This document shows positions 36,654 to 45,735 of a stretch of DNA of 64,000 nucleotides, one piece after another (within the stretch, counting starts at the first letter, position 1; the number at the start of each line of letters is the position of its first letter). Source of the DNA: JANMEB01 sp041745295 (GTDB lineage: Bacteria; Planctomycetota; Planctomycetia; Pirellulales; Pirellulaceae). Location of the stretch: the NCBI GenBank assembly GCA_041745295.1, contig JBGTJE010000097.1:124001-188000 (forward strand), read 5' to 3'. A program made the position numbers and the translations under genes. The notes under the pieces were generated by a model. It did not search any database. It saw only the letters and a program-made list of their open reading frames with translations, and had not been told where the DNA came from.

Positions 36654-36661
36654 ATGGATGA
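36509..36661 (+). pseudogene. Short frame with an ATP-synthase-beta-like motif, possible gene remnant
   Basis: A 50-codon frame contains FDLSRAVEFGIYPAVDPANT. F1-ATPase beta subunits carry LSRxxxxxGIYPAVDPxxSTS at a conserved site, one residue longer. After this the frame does not follow F1-beta and stops at 36661, overlapping the next gene's start. It could be a decayed fragment or a chance match. Confidence 0.2.
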
Positions 36662-38156
36662 TCCGCATGTTGGGAAACGGCGGCGGGCTGTAATGCGAAA
36701 TTGCGCGCTAGGATTGGCGTTGCTCATCGCTGGTTCACTCGGTTGTCAATCGTTGGGACCGGCGTGGACTGACACGCGATCGAACGACCTGCCTCCGGCG
36801 TCGATCGATGATGAAATCCGATACCAGGACGAACGTCTGTCGGACTTGCAGCAACCGGAGCTGCCGGATTTTGAGCAAGCCATCAAGGACCAGTCCAACG
36901 GCCAGCCCGTGCGGACATCGGAAATGGTCGCGGAAGTGCGCATTACCGGCAATTCGTCGGTCCCGACGCACCAGATTCTGCGTAACATTCGCACGCGACC
37001 CGGGCGGTACTTCGATCCCGACTTATTGCGCCAAGATATCGATCAGCTTTGGAAGATGAAAGAACTGCGCCGCGTCAACGGGCCCTCGCTTCAGCAAACG
37101 GAAAACGGAGTCGTCGTCACCATCGATGTCGCTGAACGGCCCTACGTCAAGGAAATTCGTTTTGTCGGCAACCGCGCGCTGACTGACTGGCAATTGAAAC
37201 GAAAACTGCAAATGAAGGAGGGCGAACCGCTCGACGTGCACCAAATTCGCATGGCCCGCCAACAGCTCGAAGAATACTATCACGAAGAAGGCTTTCGACA
37301 AACTCAGGTCTCGATCGCCGAGGGAAGTGATTCAGGCGATCAAGACGTAGTATTTATCGTCAACGAGGATGAAAAGGAGCGCGTGCTGTGGGTGGAATTC
37401 GAGGGCAATGAGTTTGCCACCGACGCGAGACTGCGATCGTTTGTCCAAGCCAAGCCCACGTTGATGAACTCGATTAAGGGATTTGCGATCGATCGGGACG
37501 AGATCGAGCAAGACGTCACCCGCTTGACTGCCTATTATCGAACGTTTGGCTATTTTAACGCCCGCGTGGGCCGTGAAATCATCGAGAGTCCAGACAGCCA
37601 CTGGGTTCGCGTGCGCTTTGTCATCGACGAAGGTCCGCGCTATATCGTGAATCGTGTTTCCTTCATTGGAAATCAGAAATTCAACGCCAGTCAATTGGAG
37701 CAGTTGCTTCAATTGAAACCGGCGGATGGAACGAATCCCGAATTCAACTCGGGTGAAATGAAGACAGATGTCGGCGCCTTGCGCGACTTGTATGGATCAG
37801 AAGGACATGTCTTTGCCGACATTCAAGTCGAGCCGCGATTCCTCGACGAACCGGGCCAGCTCGATCTCGTGTATCTCATCGACGAAGGAAAACAATATCG
37901 CGTCGGCAAGATCAACATCCACATCGACGGTGACCCGGGAATCACCAAGCGCGATGTATTCTTGAATCGAATGACCCTCCAACCCGGTGACATCATCGAT
38001 GCGCGAAAGATCCGCAACTCGGAACGATTGATTCGCAGTTCCCAAATAGTTGCGGATGGTTCTCCGGGAAGCGGTGCCGCGGCGCGGATCGAGGTGAAAC
38101 CGAAAGAACTTCAAAATATAGAGCGTTATGTCGAGCGAGAGTCGATCGACCGTTGA
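36654..38156 (+). CDS. Five-POTRA outer-membrane assembly lipoprotein (BamA N-terminal half)
   Basis: 500 aa from the ATG at 36654 (AAGGA ten bases upstream); ATG 36693 is possible. The N-terminus MRNCALGLALLIAGSLGC ends in a lipobox (AGSLGC), so the protein should be lipid-anchored. Five POTRA units follow: VAEVRITGNSSVPTHQI, YVKEIRFVGNRALTDWQ, VLWVEFEGNEFATDARL, YIVNRVSFIGNQKFNAS and YRVGKINIHIDGDPGIT starts. This is the canonical number for BamA. The chain stops after POTRA5 without a barrel. The barrel is encoded 67 bp downstream as a separate protein. Role inferred: periplasmic recruiting half of the machine that inserts outer-membrane beta-barrels. Confidence 0.88.
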   Translation: MDDPHVGKRRRAVMRNCALGLALLIAGSLGCQSLGPAWTDTRSNDLPPASIDDEIRYQDERLSDLQQPELPDFEQAIKDQSNGQPVRTSEMVAEVRITGNSSVPTHQILRNIRTRPGRYFDPDLLRQDIDQLWKMKELRRVNGPSLQQTENGVVVTIDVAERPYVKEIRFVGNRALTDWQLKRKLQMKEGEPLDVHQIRMARQQLEEYYHEEGFRQTQVSIAEGSDSGDQDVVFIVNEDEKERVLWVEFEGNEFATDARLRSFVQAKPTLMNSIKGFAIDRDEIEQDVTRLTAYYRTFGYFNARVGREIIESPDSHWVRVRFVIDEGPRYIVNRVSFIGNQKFNASQLEQLLQLKPADGTNPEFNSGEMKTDVGALRDLYGSEGHVFADIQVEPRFLDEPGQLDLVYLIDEGKQYRVGKINIHIDGDPGITKRDVFLNRMTLQPGDIIDARKIRNSERLIRSSQIVADGSPGSGAAARIEVKPKELQNIERYVERESIDR

Positions 38157-38223
38157 TCATTTCCGACACCGAATCAGCGCCAACGCAGACTTCCATCACT
38201 ATCCGCAACGAGCTGCCGAAGAT

Positions 38224-39804
38224 ATGAACGTCACGATGATAAACTGGCGATCGCGCTGGCTTGGGGCGCGTTGGCTTGCGCTGGGCTTTTTGGCCGCCAA
38301 CGGATGCGCACTCAACAGCGGACCATTGTCGAACAGTGCATTGCTCTCCTCGACTCACTACGCACCCGCGATACCGCTTCCGACCGCACCAATCCTGTCT
38401 TCAGGCCCTCAAGAAAGCGTACAAGCTCGTCGAGCTGGCTCTGGAAACGACTCATCAATCGTTGTGCGAGCACAAGACACAGCCGCGGCGAATCCAACGT
38501 CGCAACCTGCCGGCGATCCTTACGCAACGACGGTTGCGGCGCCTCAGTTTGTCCTACCTGGCCAACAGGTCTATGGGCCTCCGACGACGAATCCCCCGCA
38601 AGAACTTGGCAACGCGATTATCCCGAGCAATCCCAATCAGTATCCTAACCCAGGTGATCCCAACGCACCGAACCCTTTGCTTCAGCCGATTCCGCCCTCC
38701 GGGTTGGTTCAGAATTTCCCCGATTATTTTGCGGATATTGATATCTACGCGCAAGAAGCTCAGACCGGCCGGATTATGATCGGCGGAGCCTACAACTCGG
38801 ATAATGGAATCACCGGCCAAATCACCATCGACGAGCGCAATTTTGACATCGCCCGGTATCCTCGAAATTGGCGTGACGTCGTCGATGGGCGGGCGTTCCG
38901 CGGCGCCGGACAAGGCTTTCGCATGGAACTTTTGCCCGGTCGCAACGTGCAACGTTATTTAGTGAGTTTTACGGAACCCTACCTATTCAATTCCGCGGTC
39001 AGTTTTAGCGCCAGCGGCTATTTCTATAACCGCAACTTTTTTGATTGGGACGAACAGCGATTGGGCGGACAGTTTTCGCTGGGTTACCGTTTGTCGCCCG
39101 AGTTGTCGGTGAGCGCGGGAACGCGCCTGGAGAGTGTCGACATCTACGACCCAAGACTTGGCACTTCGCCCGAACTCAACGCGGCTCTGGGCAACAGCGG
39201 CTTGTACCTGGGATTTGTTCGACTCGTTCACGACACCCGCGATCATCCGTTCATGCCAACCGAAGGGGCGTACCTTGAATTAGCCTATACGCAAGCCTTC
39301 GGGGACTTTGATTACCCGCGCGGCGACGTTGAATACCGGCGGTATTTCCTCGTCTATCAGCGTGATGATGGCTCGGGCCGACATACGTTGAGCTACGGCA
39401 GTCGACTTGGCTTTAGCGGCGAGGAGACGCCCGTCTACGAAAACTATTTTGCCGGCGGTTTCTCGACGATGCGCGGGTTTGACTTCCGTGGGGCATCGCC
39501 TCTGGAAGGCGGCATTCGCGTCGGCGGCGAATTCCAATGGCTCAATTCGCTAGAGTATACGTTCCCCTTAACCGCGGACGATATGATTCGCGGCGTCGCG
39601 TTCTGCGATTTTGGCACGGTCGAACGCGACATCACGATTTCCAAAGAGAACTTCCGCGTCGCTCCTGGGTTTGGTTTTCGGGTCCATATGCCCGCCGCCG
39701 GGATGGGTGGTGCACCACTCGCGTTTGACTTTGCCTTCCCGATCGCCACTGCCGACGGCGACGACGAGCAAATGTTTAGCTTCTATATGGGCGTGTCGCG
39801 GTAA
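38224..39804 (+). CDS. Omp85-type outer-membrane beta-barrel (BamA barrel half)
   Basis: 526 aa from the ATG at 38224 (ATG 38236 and 38128 also in frame). The N-terminus has a lipobox-like signal (LALGFLAANGCALNSG), then a Pro/Asn-rich linker of about 130 residues, then the Omp85 surface-antigen barrel. The barrel has YNSDNGITGQITIDERNFD, FTEPYLFNSAVSFSASGYFY, LVHDTRDHPFMPTEGAYLEL, and the L6 loop motif MRGFDFRG, equivalent to VRGF/Y. It ends FSFYMGVSR. No POTRA is present; five are in the preceding gene. The two genes are in different frames on the same strand and together equal one BamA. Confidence 0.88.
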   Translation: MNVTMINWRSRWLGARWLALGFLAANGCALNSGPLSNSALLSSTHYAPAIPLPTAPILSSGPQESVQARRAGSGNDSSIVVRAQDTAAANPTSQPAGDPYATTVAAPQFVLPGQQVYGPPTTNPPQELGNAIIPSNPNQYPNPGDPNAPNPLLQPIPPSGLVQNFPDYFADIDIYAQEAQTGRIMIGGAYNSDNGITGQITIDERNFDIARYPRNWRDVVDGRAFRGAGQGFRMELLPGRNVQRYLVSFTEPYLFNSAVSFSASGYFYNRNFFDWDEQRLGGQFSLGYRLSPELSVSAGTRLESVDIYDPRLGTSPELNAALGNSGLYLGFVRLVHDTRDHPFMPTEGAYLELAYTQAFGDFDYPRGDVEYRRYFLVYQRDDGSGRHTLSYGSRLGFSGEETPVYENYFAGGFSTMRGFDFRGASPLEGGIRVGGEFQWLNSLEYTFPLTADDMIRGVAFCDFGTVERDITISKENFRVAPGFGFRVHMPAAGMGGAPLAFDFAFPIATADGDDEQMFSFYMGVSR

Positions 39805-39915
39805 CGATTTCTTACGCAACGACTCTAAAGTAGGGTGGGACGCACAGTCTTCACGCCTCACGCACGCTAGGGGCTATGCCAGTGTCCGAAATGGACTTTT
39901 TAGGCAAAGCCTACG

Positions 39916-41610
39916 CTAGGACAGAGGAATGCGTTGCGGCGCGCGTACCCAAACATGTTCGGACAAGTAAATCCCGACCAGAATGGCCAGCCCAGATACT
40001 GGTGTCGCCCAGGTGGGCAGGATGGTTAAGAATGCCAAAGGCACCAGGGCGCCGGTCGCAACAACGCCCCACCAATAGATCCGTCGGTAACGACCGCGCA
40101 CGATCATCTGTACCGTGAGTCTTGCGTCAGCGGTCGAATGTGTTGAGGCAAGCTCTATGGCATCGCACGCCAGTCGAGCGAGAATTGCGATGACAACCAG
40201 CGTGCGAACGAATTGAACCCATTCCGTCGACTGGGAAAACGGCAAGCCAAGCAAGAAGACAGCACCACCCGCCAACCATGCGTGGATCAGCATGTGCACG
40301 CCCAGCAAAGGGCTTTGCCAAAAGTCCCGCGATTTCGCTTGGGCGAACAGAAATGCGGTGTAGATCGCCGTTGCGACAGCAAGCACAACGATCAAAACGT
40401 CCAGCAATGCTGACGAACGCTGGCCAAGGGCGAGCGCGAGCCAGAGGACCAAACTCGCTGCATAGGCCGTGATGATATACGCCCCACGGACGAGCCATGA
40501 TTTCCATTGGGGCCGCAAGAGTACGTAAATGAACCGTTTGGGTTGATCGAGGTCACCTGCTAAAAGTGCTCCCGTGGCAGCGAGAAAAATCAGGCCTAGG
40601 ACAACGCCGACAGTACTCAACGCGCCGACAACGATTGTGCTGAAGAATAATCCGGCAACGAGTGGGACCATCACCGCCCCCGCCGCGATCGACTTAGTCC
40701 ACATATACGCAGCGACTTGCCAACCCCACAGCGTCCCCTTCTGGGGTGCGTCGTAAGTTCTCCGAGCAATTTCCGTAGCGACTTGCTTGCTCTGATGCTC
40801 GGATTGGTTCGTGGTCTGCGGATTCAAAACGCCGGACTGATCATCGCCCAACGACAGGAACTTTTCCAACGAATCGATGATCCTGACGCCAGAGGCACGA
40901 TGTTCCGAGTGAGCGGAAACGGTCGTTGACGCTGAGCTGGATGTCGAATCGTCGGCTTCTGCCTCGCGATCTTGCAAAAACTTGGCGTAATGCCCGATCC
41001 CTCGCACCTGAGAACTCCAGACAGTATCCAGCGTGGCAGCCGTCGCCGCCGGATTCAACGAAGCCATATCACCGTCGATGTAATAAAGGGCGGGCAGAGT
41101 TCCTTTTTCTGGCTTCCGCACGGTGACAAGATGTTGGCTGCGGAGAAGCGAGATTTCTGAATGGGGGTCGTCAAGATCACCCGACACGATGGCATGGGTT
41201 GGGCAGACATTGACGCAAGCTGGTTCCAAACCACGATCCACGCGATGTGCACAATAATTGCATTTGGCTGCGGTTCGCGTTTCCGGATCGATGTACAAAG
41301 CGTCATATGGACAGGCTTGCATGCAAGCGCGGCAGCCGATGCAGCGCTGGTTGTCGAAGTCGACGATTCCATCTGCCCGTCGATAGAGCGCCGTCACAGG
41401 GCAAATGTCGACGCACGGAGCGTTATCGCAATGATTGCAACGCAGCACCGAAAACGACCGAGACGTTTGTGGAAATGTCCCTTTCTCGATGTACTTCACC
41501 CACGTCCGATTCACTCCCAGGGGGACGTCGTGCTCCGCCTTGCAGGCAACCGTGCAGGCGTGGCAGCCAATGCACTTTCGATTGTCGATGATGAATCCGT
41601 AGTTGGCCAC
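39916..41610 (-). CDS. Four-cluster [4Fe-4S] ferredoxin fused to NrfD/PsrC-type membrane subunit
   Basis: 564 aa. Residues 1-140 form a DmsB/PsrB-type electron-transfer subunit with four cysteine groups (C13-C23, C58-C70, C90-C100, C117-C136), beginning CIGCHACTVACKAEHDVP. A polar linker covers about 215-290. Residues about 295-560 hold eight or so membrane segments starting WGWQVAAYMWTKSIAAGAVM, the NrfD-like quinone-interacting anchor. In most systems these are two proteins. A fused FeS/anchor normally partners a molybdopterin catalytic subunit, and 28816-31677 is the obvious candidate here though 8 kb away and on the other strand. No Tat signal, consistent with a cytoplasmic cluster domain. 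Confidence 0.9.
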   Translation of the reverse strand: MANYGFIIDNRKCIGCHACTVACKAEHDVPLGVNRTWVKYIEKGTFPQTSRSFSVLRCNHCDNAPCVDICPVTALYRRADGIVDFDNQRCIGCRACMQACPYDALYIDPETRTAAKCNYCAHRVDRGLEPACVNVCPTHAIVSGDLDDPHSEISLLRSQHLVTVRKPEKGTLPALYYIDGDMASLNPAATAATLDTVWSSQVRGIGHYAKFLQDREAEADDSTSSSASTTVSAHSEHRASGVRIIDSLEKFLSLGDDQSGVLNPQTTNQSEHQSKQVATEIARRTYDAPQKGTLWGWQVAAYMWTKSIAAGAVMVPLVAGLFFSTIVVGALSTVGVVLGLIFLAATGALLAGDLDQPKRFIYVLLRPQWKSWLVRGAYIITAYAASLVLWLALALGQRSSALLDVLIVVLAVATAIYTAFLFAQAKSRDFWQSPLLGVHMLIHAWLAGGAVFLLGLPFSQSTEWVQFVRTLVVIAILARLACDAIELASTHSTADARLTVQMIVRGRYRRIYWWGVVATGALVPLAFLTILPTWATPVSGLAILVGIYLSEHVWVRAPQRIPLS

Positions 41611-42090
41611 GCGAAGAGCTTGCGGTTAAAACCCGGTCGTTGAAAGGGACGGCCATTCTAGAGCGGCGGTGATTCCCACGCAATTTGGTCCGTTTGCGAC
41701 AAGATGCGGATTAGCCAAGTCGGTGGTCCACTGCCCCGTGTGATTTTGCGAAGTGCGTGGACATCCTCCGGGCGTATTCTAGGCGCGTCGATTTTGGCTT
41801 TTCTGGCGTCCCCAACGGACTCGTTCCGTTGGAGCGTACGATTTGTTTGCTAACGGTGCATGTTTTCCCAACCACGACCCCCACGAGCTTGTCTCGTAGG
41901 GTGAATCAGATTCTCCGCGCTACCAGCGCACATGGCTACAACCGCCATAAGTCTGATTCACCGAACGGGACGAGCCCGATGGGGTCCGTGAGGGTCTTCT
42001 GTCGGCGATTAGCGAACGAATCTATTGCTCCAACGAGGCAAGCTCGTTGGGGACTTTCCGCCGCAAGATTTGAATGCGCCAGTCATTGCT
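41611..42090. other. Intergenic region with short hairpin repeats
   Basis: No gene seen. Hairpins: CCAACGGA/TCCGTTGG at 41812-41832, GGTGAATCAGATT/AGTCTGATTCACC at 41900-41912 and 41950-41962, and CCAACGAG/CTCGTTGG at 42030-42050. The region separates two leftward genes, so it should hold a terminator for the PQQ-type gene only if that gene ended here; in fact it lies after that gene's 3' end and before the next promoter. Confidence 0.55.
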
Positions 42091-45000
42091 CTAGATCGTG
42101 TACTCGATAATTGCGTACGCCAGATAAGCGGCACTCCAATCAAACCAGCGTCCGCTGGCGCCAGCGAAGATCGCTGCATCCTGGTTGCCCTCGCCGTCGT
42201 TTGGTTCGCCCGTTTCAAAGTTGGTATACGGCATTTGCGAATCGTCGGCCCAGCGGAAACTGCCTTCGACCAGTTGATCGTTAAGTCCGATAAAATAATT
42301 TCGCGGGCCAAACGTCTGGCGGAGCCAATCATTCTCAGCGGCATTGTCGATTTTGACCAAGTCGCCCCCTTTGGACAATGCTTCTTGGCGAGCCGTCTGC
42401 CACGTCAACGGATTCTGAGTGAGGCCATAAACTTTCCCGTTGAAATAAAAGAACTGGCTCGGCAACGGATTTCCGATTTCGATGATTGCGAATCGCAAGT
42501 CGGTTGCATTGCCCACAAGCCATTTGCCGTCGGAGCCGCGCAACAATCCAAAGTCATTTGCCTCGCTTGCGTCGGCTGGTTGCCCAGCGTCCCAATTTGA
42601 GAATCCTAAGATCTGATCGCTTTCCCAGCCGAATTGGCCTTCCAGATATTGGTCCGTGAGATCGGTATGAAACAATCCAGCGCCGAAGGTCGTTGCGAGA
42701 AAGTCATTTTCGGAAGCATCGTCGATCACGACAAGCGTGCCACCCAGCGCGCGGGCCTGGGCTCGTGCGTCGCTCCAAGTTAGCGGTATCGCCGTAAGTT
42801 GATAGAGGTGGCTGTTGTAACGAAACGTGGTGACTTCGCTGCCGCGGACAACGACTTCTGCCAGCGCTAGCGCTGCGTTGTCACCGGCGAGTTGCACCCG
42901 CACATAGCGGCCTTGTTGCCCGATTGCAATGTCGCGCTGCGGGCCGAGCAACCCGGAATGGAAAACGCTCCAGGTTCCCGGCGCGGAACGGACCGCTTCC
43001 AAATTGCCGCTCTCAAATGGCGTATTTGACACGAGAATCCAAGCGTCCTTCAGCTTGTTGGGGCCAGCATCGGTCCGATTAAAAAGGGTGATCACGTCCA
43101 AGTGGTACGCGCGCCCCAAATCGACTTCCCAAAACGGTTGTCGTTGCAGGGCGGTATGGGAGACGGACCTCTTGCGGGCGTGATCGCCAGCTTCGTTCCC
43201 GTCCACGGCCCGCGCCGAGACTCCGCCGTAAGAAGTGGTGCTCTGGGCCGTTGGTTTGCCCAACGCCAGGTTACTGCTGGGAATTTTGGGGAGGACGTTG
43301 ACCGCGATTGCTTTGTTGGCGGTTGCCCCTTTGGAATCCGTGACGGTCAGGCGAACGGTGTATGCGCCGGCGGCCACGTAAACATTCGCAGGATTCGCCA
43401 ACTTGGATTTCTGACCGTCCCCGAAATCCCAGGCGTACGTTATTGGGTTCCCGTTGGGATCGGTCGTTCCGTTTGAAAAGAATTTGAACGAGCGGGGAGC
43501 TTCGCCGAATTGCGTGTCGGCGCGCATCGAGATGACCGGCGGGTCATTCACCGGAACAGATGTTTCGCCCTTGTACACCCGGACTTCGCGTAATGACAAA
43601 GAATTTGTTCCCGCCAATTGCACGCGCACATAACGACCACGCTGGCCGACGGTCCAAACCTTCGAAATACCTGCCTGACCCGGGTCATGGTAGACCCAGT
43701 CCGCATTGATCATCGCATCCGAAAGCCCGGGCGATGTAAACGGTGTATCGGAAACCATAAGGTAATAATTGCTGAGTCGCTCGGTGAAATCGAGCCGATT
43801 GAACAAAGCGATTTCGCCAATCGTTTGCACAGATTGCAAATCGACCTGCCACCAAGCTTGGTAATCGAAATCGGTCGAAGTGTGCCCCGTTGTCAAGCTA
43901 TCGTCGACCGCGATGGACGATACTTCTCCAAACAATGTGCTGCTCTGCGCCGATGGTTTGCCGACCGCAAGATTCTCGACCGAGACATTGACTTGTACCG
44001 AACCGGGACTGCTGTTTCCGCTAGGGTCGACTACGGTCAAGTGGGCCATGGATGTGCCCGGCGAGGTGTAGGTGAAGCTCGGATTGGCTTGCGTCGAGTC
44101 GATGATTCCGTCTTGGTCGAAATCCCAAAAAAACGAAAGTGCGTCGTTGGTCGGGTCGGTTGATCCCGCGGAATTAAACTGGACGGTCAGTCCGCTGATC
44201 GAGGTGACCGCAGGCAAGGACTGCGGCCGACCGCTCGGTGCGGTGTTGTGGACTAGCTCGTACAGAGTTCCCTTGACGATCGAGGCCATCTGAATCCGGC
44301 CGCTTGGCGCCAAGTGAATATCGACCGGAAACGACCATTCGTTGCGGCCGAACTCGGTGTACGCTCCGGACGCGTCCGCTGTGTAAACGACGTCTTGACC
44401 GAAATTTGCGAAAAAGAACTTGCCGGCGTAGCTCGACGGGTACTTGTCGCCTCGAAACATGACGCCGTTGGTGATCGCGTCGTAATTGCCGATATGGTTG
44501 TAGCTAATATACGGGTAGGTCGATTGAAACCCGGCCGGCGGCGTTCCATAGTTGGTGCGATTTCGCCCTTCGTAATACGGCCATCCAAAGTTGAGTTGCG
44601 TGCCGACGTCCGTCGGTGGGATCAGGTTGATTTCCTCGGGTCCGCCATCCGTGACATCGCCGAAGTAAATATTTCCGGTCACGGCATCCTTTGAGATCCG
44701 CCACGCGTTCCGAACACCCAAGGCCAGGACTCTCGAGCGCACGCTCAACGGATCGGCGGCGTCGTAATAGGGATTTCCGGGAACTCCTGCTCCGGTTTCG
44801 GTTTCGATGCGAAAGATTTTCCCTTGTTTGGAATTGGGATCTTGCGCGGCGAGGCGAAGTGAATCCAAGAAACCGCCGTCCCCCCAAGTCATGATCAGAT
44901 TTCCGCCGCCGTCGAATTCAATGTCGCCGACACTATGCGTTGTCGAGGGATTATCGTGACCGCTCAAGAGCGTCAAGCGCGTTGACAGATCGGCGACGTT

Positions 45001-45477
45001 GGGGTTGTTGGCAAGCGCCGCGACGCGAATCAACGAACCGCCGGCGGGGCCGCTTGCGTCGGGGTTTGTGGGTTGCAGTTCGACGGTAAAGTTGAGGTAG
45101 ACGCGGCGGTTCACGGCGAAATTTGGATCGAGGGCAAGTCCGATGAGTCCGCGATCCTGTTTGGAGTTTACTTCGTTTCGGAGGTCGATAAACGTCCCGA
45201 CGACGTGACCTTGCGAGATGACTTGAACGCGGCCAGCTTTTTCGGCGACAAATATCCGTCCATCCGGTGCGTAGGCGACCGCGATCGGTTCGACTAATCC
45301 GCCCACGAACGGCTCGATCGAAAAGCCGGGTGGGAGCGTAAGCAAATCACGCTGCTCCAACGATTCGCACCAAAGCGAATTTGGTTCGACCGGATGAGTC
45401 GATTGGAAGCGTTTACTACGCTTGTCGCTGTACTGGCGCGGCGATAGACGGATTTGAAGGCGCGATGGAATAGACAT
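42091..45477 (-). CDS. PQQ-type sugar dehydrogenase with PKD, discoidin-like and C-type lectin domains (exported)
   Basis: 1128 aa. LEPR-XLL-type signature (ESLEQRDLLTLPPG) near residue 40. Residues about 50-430 are the six-bladed glucose/sorbosone dehydrogenase domain: EPIAVAYAPDGRIFVAEKAG, HSVGDIEFDGGGNLIMTWGD, LGVRNAWRISKD and PEEINLI. Next come PKD (FFWDFDQDG), a discoidin/F5-8C-like domain, PKD (YAWDFGDG), and a second discoidin-like domain. Two C-type lectin-like domains close the protein. The second keeps the EPN sugar/Ca2+ motif (FETGEPNDGEGN) and the first has a degenerate QPAD. Likely role: extracellular oxidation of sugars while bound to polysaccharide. PQQ dependence is from family knowledge, and electrons would pass to an unidentified acceptor. 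Confidence 0.9.
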   Translation of the reverse strand: MSIPSRLQIRLSPRQYSDKRSKRFQSTHPVEPNSLWCESLEQRDLLTLPPGFSIEPFVGGLVEPIAVAYAPDGRIFVAEKAGRVQVISQGHVVGTFIDLRNEVNSKQDRGLIGLALDPNFAVNRRVYLNFTVELQPTNPDASGPAGGSLIRVAALANNPNVADLSTRLTLLSGHDNPSTTHSVGDIEFDGGGNLIMTWGDGGFLDSLRLAAQDPNSKQGKIFRIETETGAGVPGNPYYDAADPLSVRSRVLALGVRNAWRISKDAVTGNIYFGDVTDGGPEEINLIPPTDVGTQLNFGWPYYEGRNRTNYGTPPAGFQSTYPYISYNHIGNYDAITNGVMFRGDKYPSSYAGKFFFANFGQDVVYTADASGAYTEFGRNEWSFPVDIHLAPSGRIQMASIVKGTLYELVHNTAPSGRPQSLPAVTSISGLTVQFNSAGSTDPTNDALSFFWDFDQDGIIDSTQANPSFTYTSPGTSMAHLTVVDPSGNSSPGSVQVNVSVENLAVGKPSAQSSTLFGEVSSIAVDDSLTTGHTSTDFDYQAWWQVDLQSVQTIGEIALFNRLDFTERLSNYYLMVSDTPFTSPGLSDAMINADWVYHDPGQAGISKVWTVGQRGRYVRVQLAGTNSLSLREVRVYKGETSVPVNDPPVISMRADTQFGEAPRSFKFFSNGTTDPNGNPITYAWDFGDGQKSKLANPANVYVAAGAYTVRLTVTDSKGATANKAIAVNVLPKIPSSNLALGKPTAQSTTSYGGVSARAVDGNEAGDHARKRSVSHTALQRQPFWEVDLGRAYHLDVITLFNRTDAGPNKLKDAWILVSNTPFESGNLEAVRSAPGTWSVFHSGLLGPQRDIAIGQQGRYVRVQLAGDNAALALAEVVVRGSEVTTFRYNSHLYQLTAIPLTWSDARAQARALGGTLVVIDDASENDFLATTFGAGLFHTDLTDQYLEGQFGWESDQILGFSNWDAGQPADASEANDFGLLRGSDGKWLVGNATDLRFAIIEIGNPLPSQFFYFNGKVYGLTQNPLTWQTARQEALSKGGDLVKIDNAAENDWLRQTFGPRNYFIGLNDQLVEGSFRWADDSQMPYTNFETGEPNDGEGNQDAAIFAGASGRWFDWSAAYLAYAIIEYTI

Positions 45478-45646
45478 GGTGCGGCATCAAGATGGAAGAA
45501 CGGCAAGTGCGAACCGGTACAAGCCAGTCCGGCGACTTGTTTTCCTATCGATACATTAAAATTAGCGCAGCGACAGATGCAACCCGGAAAATGTCAACGA
45601 CTTGAGAACGCCTAGATCGCATTTTGCGTTCCTCTCGCGAATGAGT

Positions 45647-45690
45647 TAGCCGAATTCGCCAGAATTTGGGCCGAAACTCTAGCGAGATTA
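45647..45690. repeat. Dispersed repeat (CGCCAGAATTTGGGCCGAAA type)
   Basis: Same element as 16474-16516, with fragments near 36312 and 61130. Imperfect dyad symmetry (CGCCAGA... TCTAGCG). It lies between the promoter side of the PQQ-type gene and the 3' end of tsaB. Confidence 0.7.
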
Positions 45691-45735
45691 GATACAAGAA
45701 CAGGAAAGGAGCTTTCGTGCATTTCGGCTGAAGGC

